Assembly (NCBI RefSeq): GCF_000374305.1 | Contig: NZ_KB894106.1 | Coordinates: 1 to 43,022, forward strand | From: Actinomadura flavalba DSM 45200 | GTDB taxonomy: Bacteria; Actinomycetota; Actinomycetes; Streptosporangiales; Streptosporangiaceae | DNA length: 43,022 nt | Direction: 5' to 3' | Part shown: positions 30,849 through 37,697 of the stretch, in pieces | How the letters are laid out: each line of letters begins with the position of its first letter | Position numbering within the stretch: the stretch's first letter is position 1 | The notes under the pieces: model-generated | Databases searched by the model: none | What the model saw: the letters and a program-made list of their open reading frames with translations, nothing else | What the model was told of the DNA's origin: nothing | Program-made: the position numbers and the translations under genes

Positions 30849-31159
30849 GGCCGCGCCTCGCCCTGCGCCTGGCCGTTGGTCTCGGGCAGGTCCGGCGCGG
30901 ACGGCCTCGTCGGCATGACCGTTCCGAGGGCGTGCCCCGCGGGGGCGGGCGGCGGCGTGGCCGGGCTCACCGGCACGAGCGTGCGGTCCCGGTGGGTGGG
31001 CGCGGTCGTGGCGCGCTGCGCGAGCTCGTCGCGCAGCCGCCGGGCCAGGGCCCGGGCGCGGAGCATCGCCTGCTCGGCGTCGGCCGCGCGCGCCTCGGCG
31101 CCCTCGGCCTGCCCGCGCAGCCAGGTCTCGTACTCGGCGTCGCTCATCGCGATCGTCAT
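30845..31159 (-). CDS. Hypothetical helical protein
   Basis: This 104-residue protein starts MTIAMSDAEYETWLRGQAEG and has a helical, coiled-coil-like part (AEARAADAEQAMLRARALARRLRDELAQR) followed by a disordered proline-rich tail. The ATG is chosen because AGGAGACGG lies upstream. Its stop overlaps the next start. No family is recognised. Confidence 0.68.
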   Translation of the reverse strand: MTIAMSDAEYETWLRGQAEGAEARAADAEQAMLRARALARRLRDELAQRATTAPTHRDRTLVPVSPATPPPAPAGHALGTVMPTRPSAPDLPETNGQAQGEARP

Positions 31160-31262
31160 CACCGTCTCCTTCTTCGGGGGGTGGTGGAGGTGGGGATGGA
31201 GCCCCACCCCAGGTACTGCCAGAGCGTGATCACCGCAGCGCCGACCCGGCGCAGGCGGCCCT

Positions 31263-31913
31263 TCACGTCAGTTCCGGGGGGCGGGCGAGCACGGCCGCCG
31301 CCACGGTGCGCAGCACCGCGACGACCTCCGAGCCGGGGATGCCGCCGACGTCCGAGGCCCACGCCCGCACCCAGGCGCGAGCGTCGGACTCACCGGTGAT
31401 CTCCTGGGGCAGCGTCGGGTCCGCCAGCGGCAGCTCGTCCCGCTGGATGTGCCGGGCGAGCTCCATCTGCGCCGCGGCCGCCGTCGCGCACGTTGTGCAC
31501 GCGGCGTGCCCAGCGGGGTGGGTGTCCGGCCGGACCAGGCGCAGCGCCTGCGACGGGCACGGCAGCCCGTCCGGCAGCCACTGCGGTCCGCGCAGGTGAT
31601 ACCAGCGCGCGGCGTCCAGCAACGTCGCCGCCACCGCCACCGGCTCAGCGGGCGGCAGCTCGGCGACCGGCGGCGGGGGCGGCGGCAGCACCTGGGCGCA
31701 CCCTCGGCACGCCCGCACCTGGTCGCCCTCGGTGGTCGCGCCGATCTTGACCGGAGGCGCCGGCCAGCTCTTGTCGCACACCACGCAGGCCGCACCGCAC
31801 CGCACCCGGCGCGGCAACGTCGCCGCGTCGAACTCGCGTCGGCCGTCCGGCAACCACCGTCCAGCCGGGTCGATCCGTCGACGTCGCCGTCGACGGATAC
31901 CGATACTCTCCAT
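31263..31913 (-). CDS. Hypothetical zinc-binding protein
   Basis: This 216-residue protein has two Cys clusters, CGAACVVCDKSWPAPP with CRGCAQ, and HAACTTCATAA, which may form zinc knuckles, separated by a linker of prolines. A WYHLRGPQWLPDGLPCPSQALRL part lies between. A helical C-terminus ends VVAVLRTVAAAVLARPPELT. ATG has GAGG six bases before. It follows the hairpin after the first early gene, so its expression may depend on read-through. Confidence 0.65.
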   Translation of the reverse strand: MESIGIRRRRRRRIDPAGRWLPDGRREFDAATLPRRVRCGAACVVCDKSWPAPPVKIGATTEGDQVRACRGCAQVLPPPPPPVAELPPAEPVAVAATLLDAARWYHLRGPQWLPDGLPCPSQALRLVRPDTHPAGHAACTTCATAAAAQMELARHIQRDELPLADPTLPQEITGESDARAWVRAWASDVGGIPGSEVVAVLRTVAAAVLARPPELT

Positions 31914-31945
31914 ACGTCCTCGTCTCGGGGTGGGATGGGGCAGGC

Positions 31946-31977
31946 GGGCCCGCCCGGCGGGCCCGCCGGGCGGGCCC
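31946..31977 (-). terminator. Hairpin after the first leftward gene
   Basis: GGGCCCGCCCGGC and GCCGGGCGGGCCC form a perfect 13-bp stem around a 6-base loop that is itself a palindrome. It begins at the stop codon of the HTH gene and has no T run. It may be an attenuator that separates the first early gene from the rest of the leftward operon. Confidence 0.7.
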
Positions 31978-32273
31978 TAGTCGTCCAGGCCGAGCTGGCG
32001 GCCAGCCGACGGCGGCGCGTGTTCCAGCGGACGGCGCCGCGCTCGGTCCCGTCGGCCGGAGGCGCGACGTCGCTTGCGCGCGGCCCACGGCTGGTCGCCG
32101 AACCAGGCGCGCAGGGTTACCTCGGTGACATCCACACGCTGCTGGTCGCGAAGATCATTTGCGATCTGACGCCACGACGCCCCGTTCTCCCGCCGAGGTC
32201 GCACGAATCCCTCCAGGCCGCCGTCGATCCGAAGGTCGGCGAGCTGGTACGTGGCGCTCCTCGTCGTTTCCAT
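31977..32273 (-). CDS. Small HTH protein, first leftward gene (Cro-like position)
   Basis: This 98-residue protein has a helix-turn-helix pattern in ENGASWRQIANDLRDQQRVDVTEVTLRAWFGD and a very basic C-terminus (AARKRRRASGRRDRARRR). Being the first gene of the leftward early operon and divergent from the repressor, it sits where lambda-like phages keep cro. Its ATG is only eight bases after a predicted -10 box, so the mRNA is probably leaderless. It may act against the repressor or start early expression; that is inferred from place. Confidence 0.75.
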   Translation of the reverse strand: METTRSATYQLADLRIDGGLEGFVRPRRENGASWRQIANDLRDQQRVDVTEVTLRAWFGDQPWAARKRRRASGRRDRARRRPLEHAPPSAGRQLGLDD

Positions 32274-32281
32274 GCTGACGC

Positions 32282-32310
32282 AAGCTAGTTCAGAAAATCT
32301 GAACTCGCAA
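32282..32310 (-). promoter_or_regulatory. Leftward early promoter with embedded operator
   Basis: On the minus strand TTGCGA (-35) and TAGCTT (-10) are 17 bases apart. The -10 ends eight bases before the ATG of the HTH gene, so the transcript would start at or next to the start codon. Confidence 0.7.
32287..32305. promoter_or_regulatory. Operator, inverted repeat AGTTCAGA-AAA-TCTGAACT
   Basis: Perfect 8-bp arms with a 3-base spacer fill the space between the -35 and -10 boxes of the leftward promoter. A dimeric HTH repressor bound here would block polymerase. It lies between the divergent HTH gene and the XRE repressor gene, the expected place for an immunity operator. Confidence 0.8.
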
Positions 32311-32341
32311 CAGGAATTTACAACCACCTTCGGAAGAAGCT

Positions 32342-32370
32342 TTGCAAGTCGACTGCGGCGGCGGTAGCGT
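32342..32370 (+). promoter_or_regulatory. Repressor promoter
   Basis: TTGCAA (-35) and TAGCGT (-10) are 17 bases apart, and the -10 ends seven bases before the repressor ATG. The repressor mRNA is thus probably leaderless too. No clear ribosome site is present. Confidence 0.65.
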
Positions 32371-32377
32371 GCGGGGC

Positions 32378-32842
32378 ATGACGACGACGACAGGCACCGT
32401 GCAGCGCGGCCGCCGAAAGCCGCCGCCGGTTGAGGAGCATCCGGCTGACGCCGCGGTGCGCCAGGTGGTGCGCGCGCTGCTGGCAGCGCGCGACATGACG
32501 GGCGCGCAGCTGGGCGAGGTGATGGGGTTCAGCGCCGGCCAGGTGTACAACCGCCTGAAGGGCGAGAAGGCGTTCACGGTCGCCGAGGTCTCGCAGTTGA
32601 GCGAGATCTTCCGCGTGCCGGTCGGCACCTTCTTCGCCGGCGCCGGCGCCCTCGGCCTCCTGGGCGACACCGAGGGGCCTCCCCGCACGGGTGACGTTCC
32701 CGATGCCGAGGACAACAAATTGGTCTTTATCCACCCCTTCTACGCGTTTCGACGGGCGCGGACGTGGGATCGCGCGCCCGCGCGTGCAGCGGGATCGGTC
32801 CAGATTCAAGGGCTTGATTCGCCGGTGGCGGTGGCCGCATGA
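32378..32842 (+). CDS. XRE-family immunity repressor (putative)
   Basis: This 154-residue protein has an XRE helix-turn-helix at about residues 26-85 (VRALLAARDMTGAQLGEVMG, SAGQVYNRLKG, VAEVSQLSEIFRVPVGTFF). It likely holds the prophage silent by binding the inverted repeat just upstream. After residue 95 the sequence is disordered and AT content rises around codons 110-125. It ends VAVAA, like an ssrA-type degradation tag. The integrase gene follows on the same strand. This order fits phages where the attachment site lies in the repressor gene and integration removes the tag; here that is a hypothesis. Confidence 0.8.
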   Translation: MTTTTGTVQRGRRKPPPVEEHPADAAVRQVVRALLAARDMTGAQLGEVMGFSAGQVYNRLKGEKAFTVAEVSQLSEIFRVPVGTFFAGAGALGLLGDTEGPPRTGDVPDAEDNKLVFIHPFYAFRRARTWDRAPARAAGSVQIQGLDSPVAVAA

Positions 32843-32940
32843 TCTGCCCAAGCAGCTGCTCGGCTGGCCTCCCGGGAAGCCCCGACCCCGGGACCAGCAC
32901 CCGCCCCCGTCATGACACCGCGCGTACGGGAGCACGCAGC
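32843..32940 (+). other. Gap between repressor and integrase: candidate attachment-site region
   Basis: No convincing gene is seen. The frame is open from an ATG that overlaps the repressor stop, so the integrase could start 34 codons earlier, but that stretch looks non-coding. TCCCGGG and CCCGGGA form a 7-bp inverted repeat near 32868-32892. The attachment site should be here or in the end of the repressor gene; no tRNA-like core was found. Confidence 0.4.
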
Positions 32941-33855
32941 ATGACTCAGCACGGGCACACCTGGTATGGCAACGACGCCGCGTTGGTGCAGGAGTACACC
33001 GCCTGGATGCGGCTCGAAGGCAACGCCGACAGCACCATTCACAACTACCGCAACCAGATCATCCGGCTCGACCGCTGGCTCCAGGAGCAGCAGGGCGAGC
33101 AGCGACTGGGCCTGATGGACGTCGACGGCCCCACGTTCGTCACGTGGCGTGCCAGCCTCACGATCGCCGACGTCACCATCACGACCTACGTCGCCTACCT
33201 GCGCAGCTTCTACAGCTGGGCCGTCAAGGCCGGACACCTCGCCGAGAACCCCGCGCTCGGCGTGCCGCTGCCTCGGCTGCCGCGTCGGCTGCCTCGGCCC
33301 ATCGCCGACGATCGGCTCGAACACGCCATCGACTGCGCGCCGCCTCGTATCCGGCCCTGGCTGGTGCTGGCCGGATACGTCGGCCTCCGCTGCTGCGAGA
33401 TCTCGGTGCTGCGCCGCCGCGACGTCTACGACACCTCACCGCAGCCGTTCATCCACATCACCGGCAAGGGCCAGCACGAACGTCAGGTCGCCCTGAGCGA
33501 CTACGTCCTGGCCGAGCTGGAGGAAACCCTCCGCACCCGCCGCCTCTGGCTCTTCCCGCGACTCGACGGCTCCAACGGCCACGTCTCCCGCAACAGGGTC
33601 AGCTACCTGGGCAACCAGCACCTGCACCGCTGCGGTGTTGTGGAGACGATGCACCAGCTCCGGCACCGGTTCGCCACGGCCGTCTACGCGGTCGACCGCG
33701 ACCTGCGGCTCACCCAGGAGCTGCTCGGCCATCAGGACCCCTCCACCACCGCGCGGTACACCGCGATCGGCGACACCGCCGCCAGCGCTGCCGTCGCGGC
33801 GATCCAGCCCGGTCGCCGCCTCCGCGCCGTCCGCCGCCGCCGCAAGAGCAGCTGA
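32941..33855 (+). CDS. int: Tyrosine integrase
   Basis: This 304-residue recombinase inserts the phage into the host chromosome. An N-terminal core-binding domain (residues 12-105, EYTAWMRLEGNADSTIHNYR) is followed by the catalytic domain with all expected residues: R150 (GYVGLRCCE), K176 (TGKG), H238 and R241 (MHQLRHRFAT), H264 (LLGHQDPST) and Y273 (ARYTAIG). It lacks the extra N-terminal arm-binding domain of lambda Int, judging by length. The ATG with GGGAG upstream is chosen over the overlapping start at 32839. Confidence 0.93.
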   Translation: MTQHGHTWYGNDAALVQEYTAWMRLEGNADSTIHNYRNQIIRLDRWLQEQQGEQRLGLMDVDGPTFVTWRASLTIADVTITTYVAYLRSFYSWAVKAGHLAENPALGVPLPRLPRRLPRPIADDRLEHAIDCAPPRIRPWLVLAGYVGLRCCEISVLRRRDVYDTSPQPFIHITGKGQHERQVALSDYVLAELEETLRTRRLWLFPRLDGSNGHVSRNRVSYLGNQHLHRCGVVETMHQLRHRFATAVYAVDRDLRLTQELLGHQDPSTTARYTAIGDTAASAAVAAIQPGRRLRAVRRRRKSS

Positions 33856-33862
33856 CCCACCA

Positions 33863-33888
33863 CCGGGCCCGCCTGCGGGCGGGCCCGG
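33863..33888 (+). terminator. Terminator hairpin after the integrase
   Basis: CCGGGCCCGCC and GGCGGGCCCGG form a perfect 11-bp stem with loop TGCG, seven bases after the integrase stop. There is no strong T run, as is common in actinobacteria. Confidence 0.7.
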
Positions 33889-33915
33889 CGCCCCTTCCCC
33901 GTACCTGGAGTCCAG

Positions 33916-34509
33916 ATGCGCCTGCTCGCCAGTGATCACTATTTCCGCACGCGGCCGTTCGCCGAGCACGACAAGGAGTGCTCGCGCGTCGGCACCTCCC
34001 TGTGGGAGGTCTCGCAGCACGAGCAGCTGCGGCTGCGAGTCGCCGAACGCGGCGGCAACTACACCGAGACGACCACCCGGTACCTGTGCCGGGAGTGCGG
34101 CGTAGCGTGCCTGGTCCGCACGGACAGCCGCCCGGACGAGACCACGCTGACCACCACGGCCGCCATGGGGTACGGGTCGCCGCCGGTCCGCCAGCACGGG
34201 GTGTGGCTGCACCCCGGGCCGCTGCCGGCCTACCGCCCCGGCGACGGCCCGGACCTGTACTACCTCACCGAGCACCAGGACGCACCGCGCACGCCCGCCG
34301 CGGTCCTCGGGCTGGTGTGCCACCACCGCACCCAGCGCGGGGCGCTGCGGTGGAGCGCTGGCGTCGGCCTCACCTCCGACACCTACTCCGTCCGCCGCAA
34401 CGCGGGCGACACCACGTTCCCCTCGCGGGGGGCCGCGGTGCGGTGGGTGGTGGCCGAGGCCGCCGCCGACCGCGCCCTGGCCGTCAAGGCCGCCGAGGCG
34501 TTCCGGTGA
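33916..34509 (+). CDS. Hypothetical protein with Cys pair
   Basis: This 197-residue protein has an acidic-aromatic N-terminus (SDHYFRTRPFAEHDKEC), a zinc-knuckle-like YLCRECGVACLVR, a middle with LHPGPLPAYRPGDGPDLYYLTEH and a C-terminal helix ending VKAAEAFR. TSDTYSVRRNAGDTTFPSRGAAVRWV resembles a small mixed fold. I do not recognise the family. It begins the rightward operon after the integrase terminator. Confidence 0.68.
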   Translation: MRLLASDHYFRTRPFAEHDKECSRVGTSLWEVSQHEQLRLRVAERGGNYTETTTRYLCRECGVACLVRTDSRPDETTLTTTAAMGYGSPPVRQHGVWLHPGPLPAYRPGDGPDLYYLTEHQDAPRTPAAVLGLVCHHRTQRGALRWSAGVGLTSDTYSVRRNAGDTTFPSRGAAVRWVVAEAAADRALAVKAAEAFR

Positions 34510-34961
34510 CCGCGAACGCCTCGGCGCCGGGCCTCGCGGCGTGCCCGTCGTGGTGCCGATTGCCGAACGGACACGACTCCGGCCTCCGCACGCTGCGCGT
34601 CCATCGGGTCCTGGTCACGGACGGCAACGACGGCGGCGAGTACCTGGAGGTCAGTGTGTTCCAGGTCGTCACGGCGGGCGAGGCGATGGCGCCGAAGCTC
34701 CACCTCGTCCGTGACGGGCAGGCCAACCCGTTCCAGATCACCCGCCCGACCGAGGCACGGCTGCTGGCGTACACCCTCCAGCGCAACGCCCCGGCCTGGC
34801 TGACGGACGGCCTTCTGGCGGCGGCCGATGTGCTGGCCGAGGCCCGCGGTGACCAGCCGAGCTTCATGTGCCCGCGCTGCTGCCGTGACTCGTACCACCC
34901 CGACGACGTCGCGAACCGGTACTGCGGCGCCTGCCACACGTTCAACGCCGACCGTGCGTGA
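34506..34961 (+). CDS. DUF6907-like zinc protein
   Basis: This 151-residue protein has an N-terminal CPSWCRLPNGHDSG and a beta part (LEVSVFQVVTAGEAMAPKLHLV) typical in style of DUF6907, a streptomycete and actinophage family of unknown function. Its C-terminus is a zinc ribbon (CPRCCRDSYHPDDVANRYCGAC) often found in small phage proteins. GTG overlaps the upstream stop (GTGA). Confidence 0.72.
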   Translation: MTANASAPGLAACPSWCRLPNGHDSGLRTLRVHRVLVTDGNDGGEYLEVSVFQVVTAGEAMAPKLHLVRDGQANPFQITRPTEARLLAYTLQRNAPAWLTDGLLAAADVLAEARGDQPSFMCPRCCRDSYHPDDVANRYCGACHTFNADRA

Positions 34962-35079
34962 CGAGACCCGCCGGATCATCCGGACGGCGGCCCGGCGCGC
35001 TGGCGACCTGGTCGTCGCGCACGCCGTGCTCGCCGCCGTGATCATCGCCAGCGACGCCGTCGGCTGGCTCCGGCACTGA
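34954..35079 (+). CDS. Very small membrane-anchored protein
   Basis: This 41-residue protein begins with GTG inside the end of the previous gene and has a basic helix (RDETRRIIRTAARRAG) followed by a hydrophobic stretch (LVVAHAVLAAVIIASDAVGWL). It may sit at the membrane. Function is unknown. Confidence 0.55.
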   Translation: MRDETRRIIRTAARRAGDLVVAHAVLAAVIIASDAVGWLRH

Positions 35080-35106
35080 TCATCTACGACCGAGAGGAAC
35101 GTCTGC

Positions 35107-35796
35107 ATGACGAACATCGCCAGCGCGACGCGACGAGGCGTCCGCCCCCACAACGCCGACGCGGCGGCCTCGTTCACCGCCGCCGACGGCACGACCGCCG
35201 CCGTGGTGATCGACGGCATCGGCAACAGCGGCCACCTTGCGGACACGATGCGGCTGGTCGCAGCCGCGGTCGCGAGGGTGGCGGCGCAGCGCGGCGGCCT
35301 GGCCGGGCTGATGACCGGTCACCAGATGATCGCGTCCCCCGACGCTGATGGCTGGGCGCCGGACGGGGTCGCCGTCGTCGCGATCGACCACGGCGACGGC
35401 GACCCCGTGGACATCTACTGGATCGGGGACGCCGTCGCCTACGGTTGGGACGGCAAGGAGCTCGTGCAGGCCACCACCGTCCACACCATGGGCCAGTTCT
35501 TGCGCCACAACGGCGCCCCGCTCGAACTCGCCGCCGAACACGACAACTGGGTGCGCACGACCCTGCGGCGCGCGACGCCGGCGACGATCTGCCAGGCCGA
35601 GATCTCCGCCTGGCAGACCATCCTGCTCACCTCCGACGGCGTCCCCGACGGCCTGCCCGACGGCGCGTTCGAGCGGCTGCTGCGCGATCACGGCGACGGC
35701 GAGCCGCAGGCCCTAGCCGACGCGCTCGTCGCCGCCGTGGAACCGGACGCGGACGAGTACCGCGACGACGCCACCGTCATCGTCCTCACCCCCTGA
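35107..35796 (+). CDS. PP2C-type serine/threonine phosphatase
   Basis: This 229-residue protein has the PPM/PP2C motifs in order: RPHNADAAASF (motif 1, metal-binding Asp), VVIDGIGNSG (motif 2), an acidic middle with IDHGDGDPVDIYWIGD, TILLTSDGVPDGLP (motif 8) and YRDDATVIVL (motif 11). Such enzymes remove phosphate from Ser/Thr and oppose kinases such as PknB. It carries only the phosphatase domain and has no membrane helix. ATG follows a GAGAGGAACG site. In a phage it might reset host signalling in the lysogen or at infection. Confidence 0.82.
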   Translation: MTNIASATRRGVRPHNADAAASFTAADGTTAAVVIDGIGNSGHLADTMRLVAAAVARVAAQRGGLAGLMTGHQMIASPDADGWAPDGVAVVAIDHGDGDPVDIYWIGDAVAYGWDGKELVQATTVHTMGQFLRHNGAPLELAAEHDNWVRTTLRRATPATICQAEISAWQTILLTSDGVPDGLPDGAFERLLRDHGDGEPQALADALVAAVEPDADEYRDDATVIVLTP

Positions 35797-35807
35797 ACAG
35801 GAGTCCC

Positions 35808-36095
35808 ATGGCCCCCAAGAGTGTGCGCCCGGTCCAGCTGCGGATGGTCGGCGACCCCGACGACGTCGCCGAGGTGAAGCGGCTGCTGGACCTGCTGCCC
35901 GCCCTGGCGCAGGGCCAGGTCGACGTCAACATCACCCAGCCGCCGAGGCCCTCGCGGAAGGTCGACGGCCAGGTGCTCCAGTACGGCGACGTCTACCTGC
36001 TTGCGGACCCGCCGACCACGACCGCCACGGCTGGCGAGCCCCGCCCGACGCCGCAGCGGCAGCTGCCCTCGGGCCGCCGCCGGAGGCTCACGTGA
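35808..36095 (+). CDS. Small hypothetical protein
   Basis: This 95-residue protein has an N-terminal part that reads as one beta strand and one helix (VQLRMVGDPDDVAEVKRLLDLLPALAQG) and a basic, disordered tail (PRPTPQRQLPSGRRRR). AACAGGAGTCCC supports the start. A short alpha-beta fold with a basic tail could bind a nucleic acid, but no family is recognised. Confidence 0.65.
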   Translation: MAPKSVRPVQLRMVGDPDDVAEVKRLLDLLPALAQGQVDVNITQPPRPSRKVDGQVLQYGDVYLLADPPTTTATAGEPRPTPQRQLPSGRRRRLT

Positions 36096-36361
36096 CCGAG
36101 CAGGACCAGCGCTGCGAGATCTGCGACGACGACGCCGACACCTACACCTGCAGCTGGTGCGAGGGCAGCGGCGACCGGAACGAATACGGCGACGTCTGCG
36201 ACGCCTGCGGCGGCCGCGGCGAGGTTACGCCCGACCACTGCTGCTACTGCGGCGGCAGCCCGTACTGCAACCGGTGCCACCAGTGCGGCGCCGAGTGCGC
36301 AGCCGACTGCAACCACCCGGCCATCATCCAGCTGGCCGACGGGCGTACGCACACCCTCTGA
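36092..36361 (+). CDS. Cys-rich zinc-finger protein (DnaJ-like)
   Basis: This 89-residue protein has at least six Cys pairs (CEIC, CSWC, CDAC, CCYC, CNRC, CGAEC) with the CxxCxGxG style of the DnaJ central zinc finger (CEGSGDRNE, CGGRGEV). It probably folds around two or more zinc ions and may bind proteins. The GTG overlaps the previous stop. Confidence 0.72.
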   Translation: MTEQDQRCEICDDDADTYTCSWCEGSGDRNEYGDVCDACGGRGEVTPDHCCYCGGSPYCNRCHQCGAECAADCNHPAIIQLADGRTHTL

Positions 36362-36367
36362 ACGACA

Positions 36368-36398
36368 CGGGCCCGGCGGCTGCGCGCCGCCGGGCCCG
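36368..36398 (+). terminator. Terminator hairpin before parA
   Basis: A perfect 13-bp stem (CGGGCCCGGCGGC and its complement) with loop TGCGC lies seven bases after the zinc-finger gene stop. It separates that operon from parA. Confidence 0.7.
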
Positions 36399-36408
36399 CC
36401 CGGAAACC

Positions 36409-36424
36409 CAGATCACCAGATCAC
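36409..36424 (+). repeat. Tandem CAGATCAC repeat before parA
   Basis: Two exact 8-base repeats, CAGATCAC-CAGATCAC, lie 20 bases before the parA start. Partner proteins of small partition systems often bind such repeats to control the operon. CAGATC also occurs just after the 32-bp palindrome downstream. Confidence 0.5.
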
Positions 36425-36444
36425 AGACACGGAGAACCCTACAC

Positions 36445-37083
36445 ATGACCGAGTCCCACCGCCCGATCGTCATCACGCTCGGGATGCTCAAGGGCGGCAG
36501 CGGCAAGACCACGTCCGCCATGTTCATCGCGCTGCGCTACGCCCGGAGCGGGCGCCGCGTCGTCGTCCTGGACGCCGACCCGACCTCGCAGAGCGCGCAC
36601 GACTGGGCCCGCCTGGCCGGTGACGCGCTGCCGGTCACGGTCGTCCGGCACACCTACGACGACATCGCCGACGAGATCGGCCGCCAGGCCCAGGCGCACG
36701 ACGTCGTCGTGGTCGACGTCGGCGGCGGCGCCCCGCACCTGCTGGAGGCGGCCGCGTCGGTCTCCGACGTGCTGCTGATGCCGCTCGCGCCGGCGGCCGC
36801 CGACGCCCGCCGCGTCGCCGCGACCCTCGCGTCGGCCGAGCGCGGCGCCGCCCGCAACCGGCGCGGGCTGCTCGCCTACGTCGTCATCGTCCGGGCCGAC
36901 GGCCGGTCGGCCGAGCCCGCCCGCTGGCGCGAGCAGATGCAGCGCGACGGGCACCCGCTCGTGGAGACCACCATCGGCGCCCGCGTCCTGTACTCCCGCG
37001 CCTACGGCACCGCGCCGTCCGACGTCGGCGAGTACGAGGCCCTGCTGGCCGAGGTCGAGCAGGACCTGGCGGTGAACGCGTGA
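36445..37083 (+). CDS. parA: ParA-family partition ATPase
   Basis: This 212-residue protein has the deviant Walker A of ParA (LKGGSGKTT, residues 15-23), a Walker A' (VVVLDADPTSQSAHDW) and a Walker B-like VVVVDVGGGAPH. It lacks an N-terminal HTH, so it is of the short type (type Ib) that works with a small partner acting as operator and centromere binder. It would move copies of an extrachromosomal phage genome. The next gene overlaps it by 4 bases (GTGA). Confidence 0.87.
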   Translation: MTESHRPIVITLGMLKGGSGKTTSAMFIALRYARSGRRVVVLDADPTSQSAHDWARLAGDALPVTVVRHTYDDIADEIGRQAQAHDVVVVDVGGGAPHLLEAAASVSDVLLMPLAPAAADARRVAATLASAERGAARNRRGLLAYVVIVRADGRSAEPARWREQMQRDGHPLVETTIGARVLYSRAYGTAPSDVGEYEALLAEVEQDLAVNA

Positions 37084-37508
37084 GCGACCAGCCCCGCAAG
37101 GGCCGCCGCCTCGGCGCCCCGCCCACGCCGTCCACCGTGGACGACACCACCCCGCCCACCGCCCCGACCCAGCCGACGCCGACCGAGGCGTCCGGGGGAA
37201 CGCTCGCCGTCGTGCCCGACGCGGCGGCCCCGGCCTCGCCCCCGCACGACCCGCCGCCGCCGGAGCACGGTCCGGTCCGAGCGTTCGGGTACCTGCCCCA
37301 GCCGACGCTCGCCGGGGCGACCGCGCCGGACGCGCGGGACGTGCTCCGGCCCATGGAGCGTGAGGAGACCGAGCAGATCAGCGTGCGGGTGCCCGCCGTG
37401 CTTAACCTGCGGCGGCGCAGCAGGCAGTACGCCGCGTTCAACGACGTCGAGCAGCGCGTCCAGATCGCCCTCGCCCTGGACGAGTGGCTGCGCGCGCGGG
37501 GCTTCTGA
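37080..37508 (+). CDS. Partition partner protein (ParB-like, putative ribbon-helix-helix)
   Basis: This 142-residue protein has a long disordered, proline-rich N-terminus and a C-terminal domain (TEQISVRVPAVLNLRRRSRQYAAFNDVEQRVQIALALDEWL) that fits a ribbon-helix-helix fold: one beta strand and two helices. Small partners of type Ib ParA proteins have this fold and bind centromere repeats. Co-translation with parA and the palindrome right after it support the role. Confidence 0.72.
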   Translation: MSDQPRKGRRLGAPPTPSTVDDTTPPTAPTQPTPTEASGGTLAVVPDAAAPASPPHDPPPPEHGPVRAFGYLPQPTLAGATAPDARDVLRPMEREETEQISVRVPAVLNLRRRSRQYAAFNDVEQRVQIALALDEWLRARGF

Positions 37509-37512
37509 TCAA

Positions 37513-37544
37513 CTAGTTGGCTAGCTGGCCAGCTAGCCAACTAG
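37513..37544. repeat. Perfect 32-bp palindrome after parA and its partner: candidate centromere
   Basis: The arm CTAGTTGGCTAGCTGG is followed at once by its exact reverse complement. CTAG recurs four times in a 4-base rhythm. It starts four bases after the partner gene stop. It could be the partition site, an operator, or a terminator; it is much less GC-rich than the other hairpins here, so a protein-binding site is more likely. Confidence 0.65.
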
Positions 37545-37656
37545 TCAGATCGTGTCAGAAAACGCCCGCAAGAAAACCATCCCGGAAGGAACATTCGGGT
37601 CTTTGTGCCCTAGTACTTGCCTGCGGACAAGCTACGCTCGTGAGTGCAAAGTGGGA
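37545..37656 (+). other. AT-richer non-coding stretch before a terminator
   Basis: No protein gene is convincing. It holds A-rich sequence (GAAAACGCCCGCAAGAAAAC) and an imperfect inverted repeat TAGTACTTG / CAAGCTA around 37611-37635, then TACGCT, which could be a -10 box. A strong terminator follows. A small RNA or a protein-binding region is possible. Confidence 0.4.
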
Positions 37657-37688
37657 GGGCCCCGGCGGCAGCACCGCCGGGGCCCTTT
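37657..37688 (+). terminator. Intrinsic terminator
   Basis: GGGCCCCGGCGG and CCGCCGGGGCCC form a perfect 12-bp stem with loop CAGCA, followed by TTT on the plus strand. It lies between the partition genes and the convergent DUF397 gene, and may end transcription from both sides. Confidence 0.85.
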
Positions 37689-37697
37689 GCGTGAGGG

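Noticed and set aside
32700..32940. tRNA-like attachment core
   Set aside because: I looked for a T-arm or anticodon-arm pattern on both strands; candidates such as the one near 32808 lack the required pairing. The attachment site remains unplaced.
32839..32941. Earlier integrase start overlapping the repressor stop
   Set aside because: The extra 34 residues are rich in Pro, Ser and Arg and look unlike an integrase N-terminus; the later ATG has a better ribosome site. It cannot be fully excluded.
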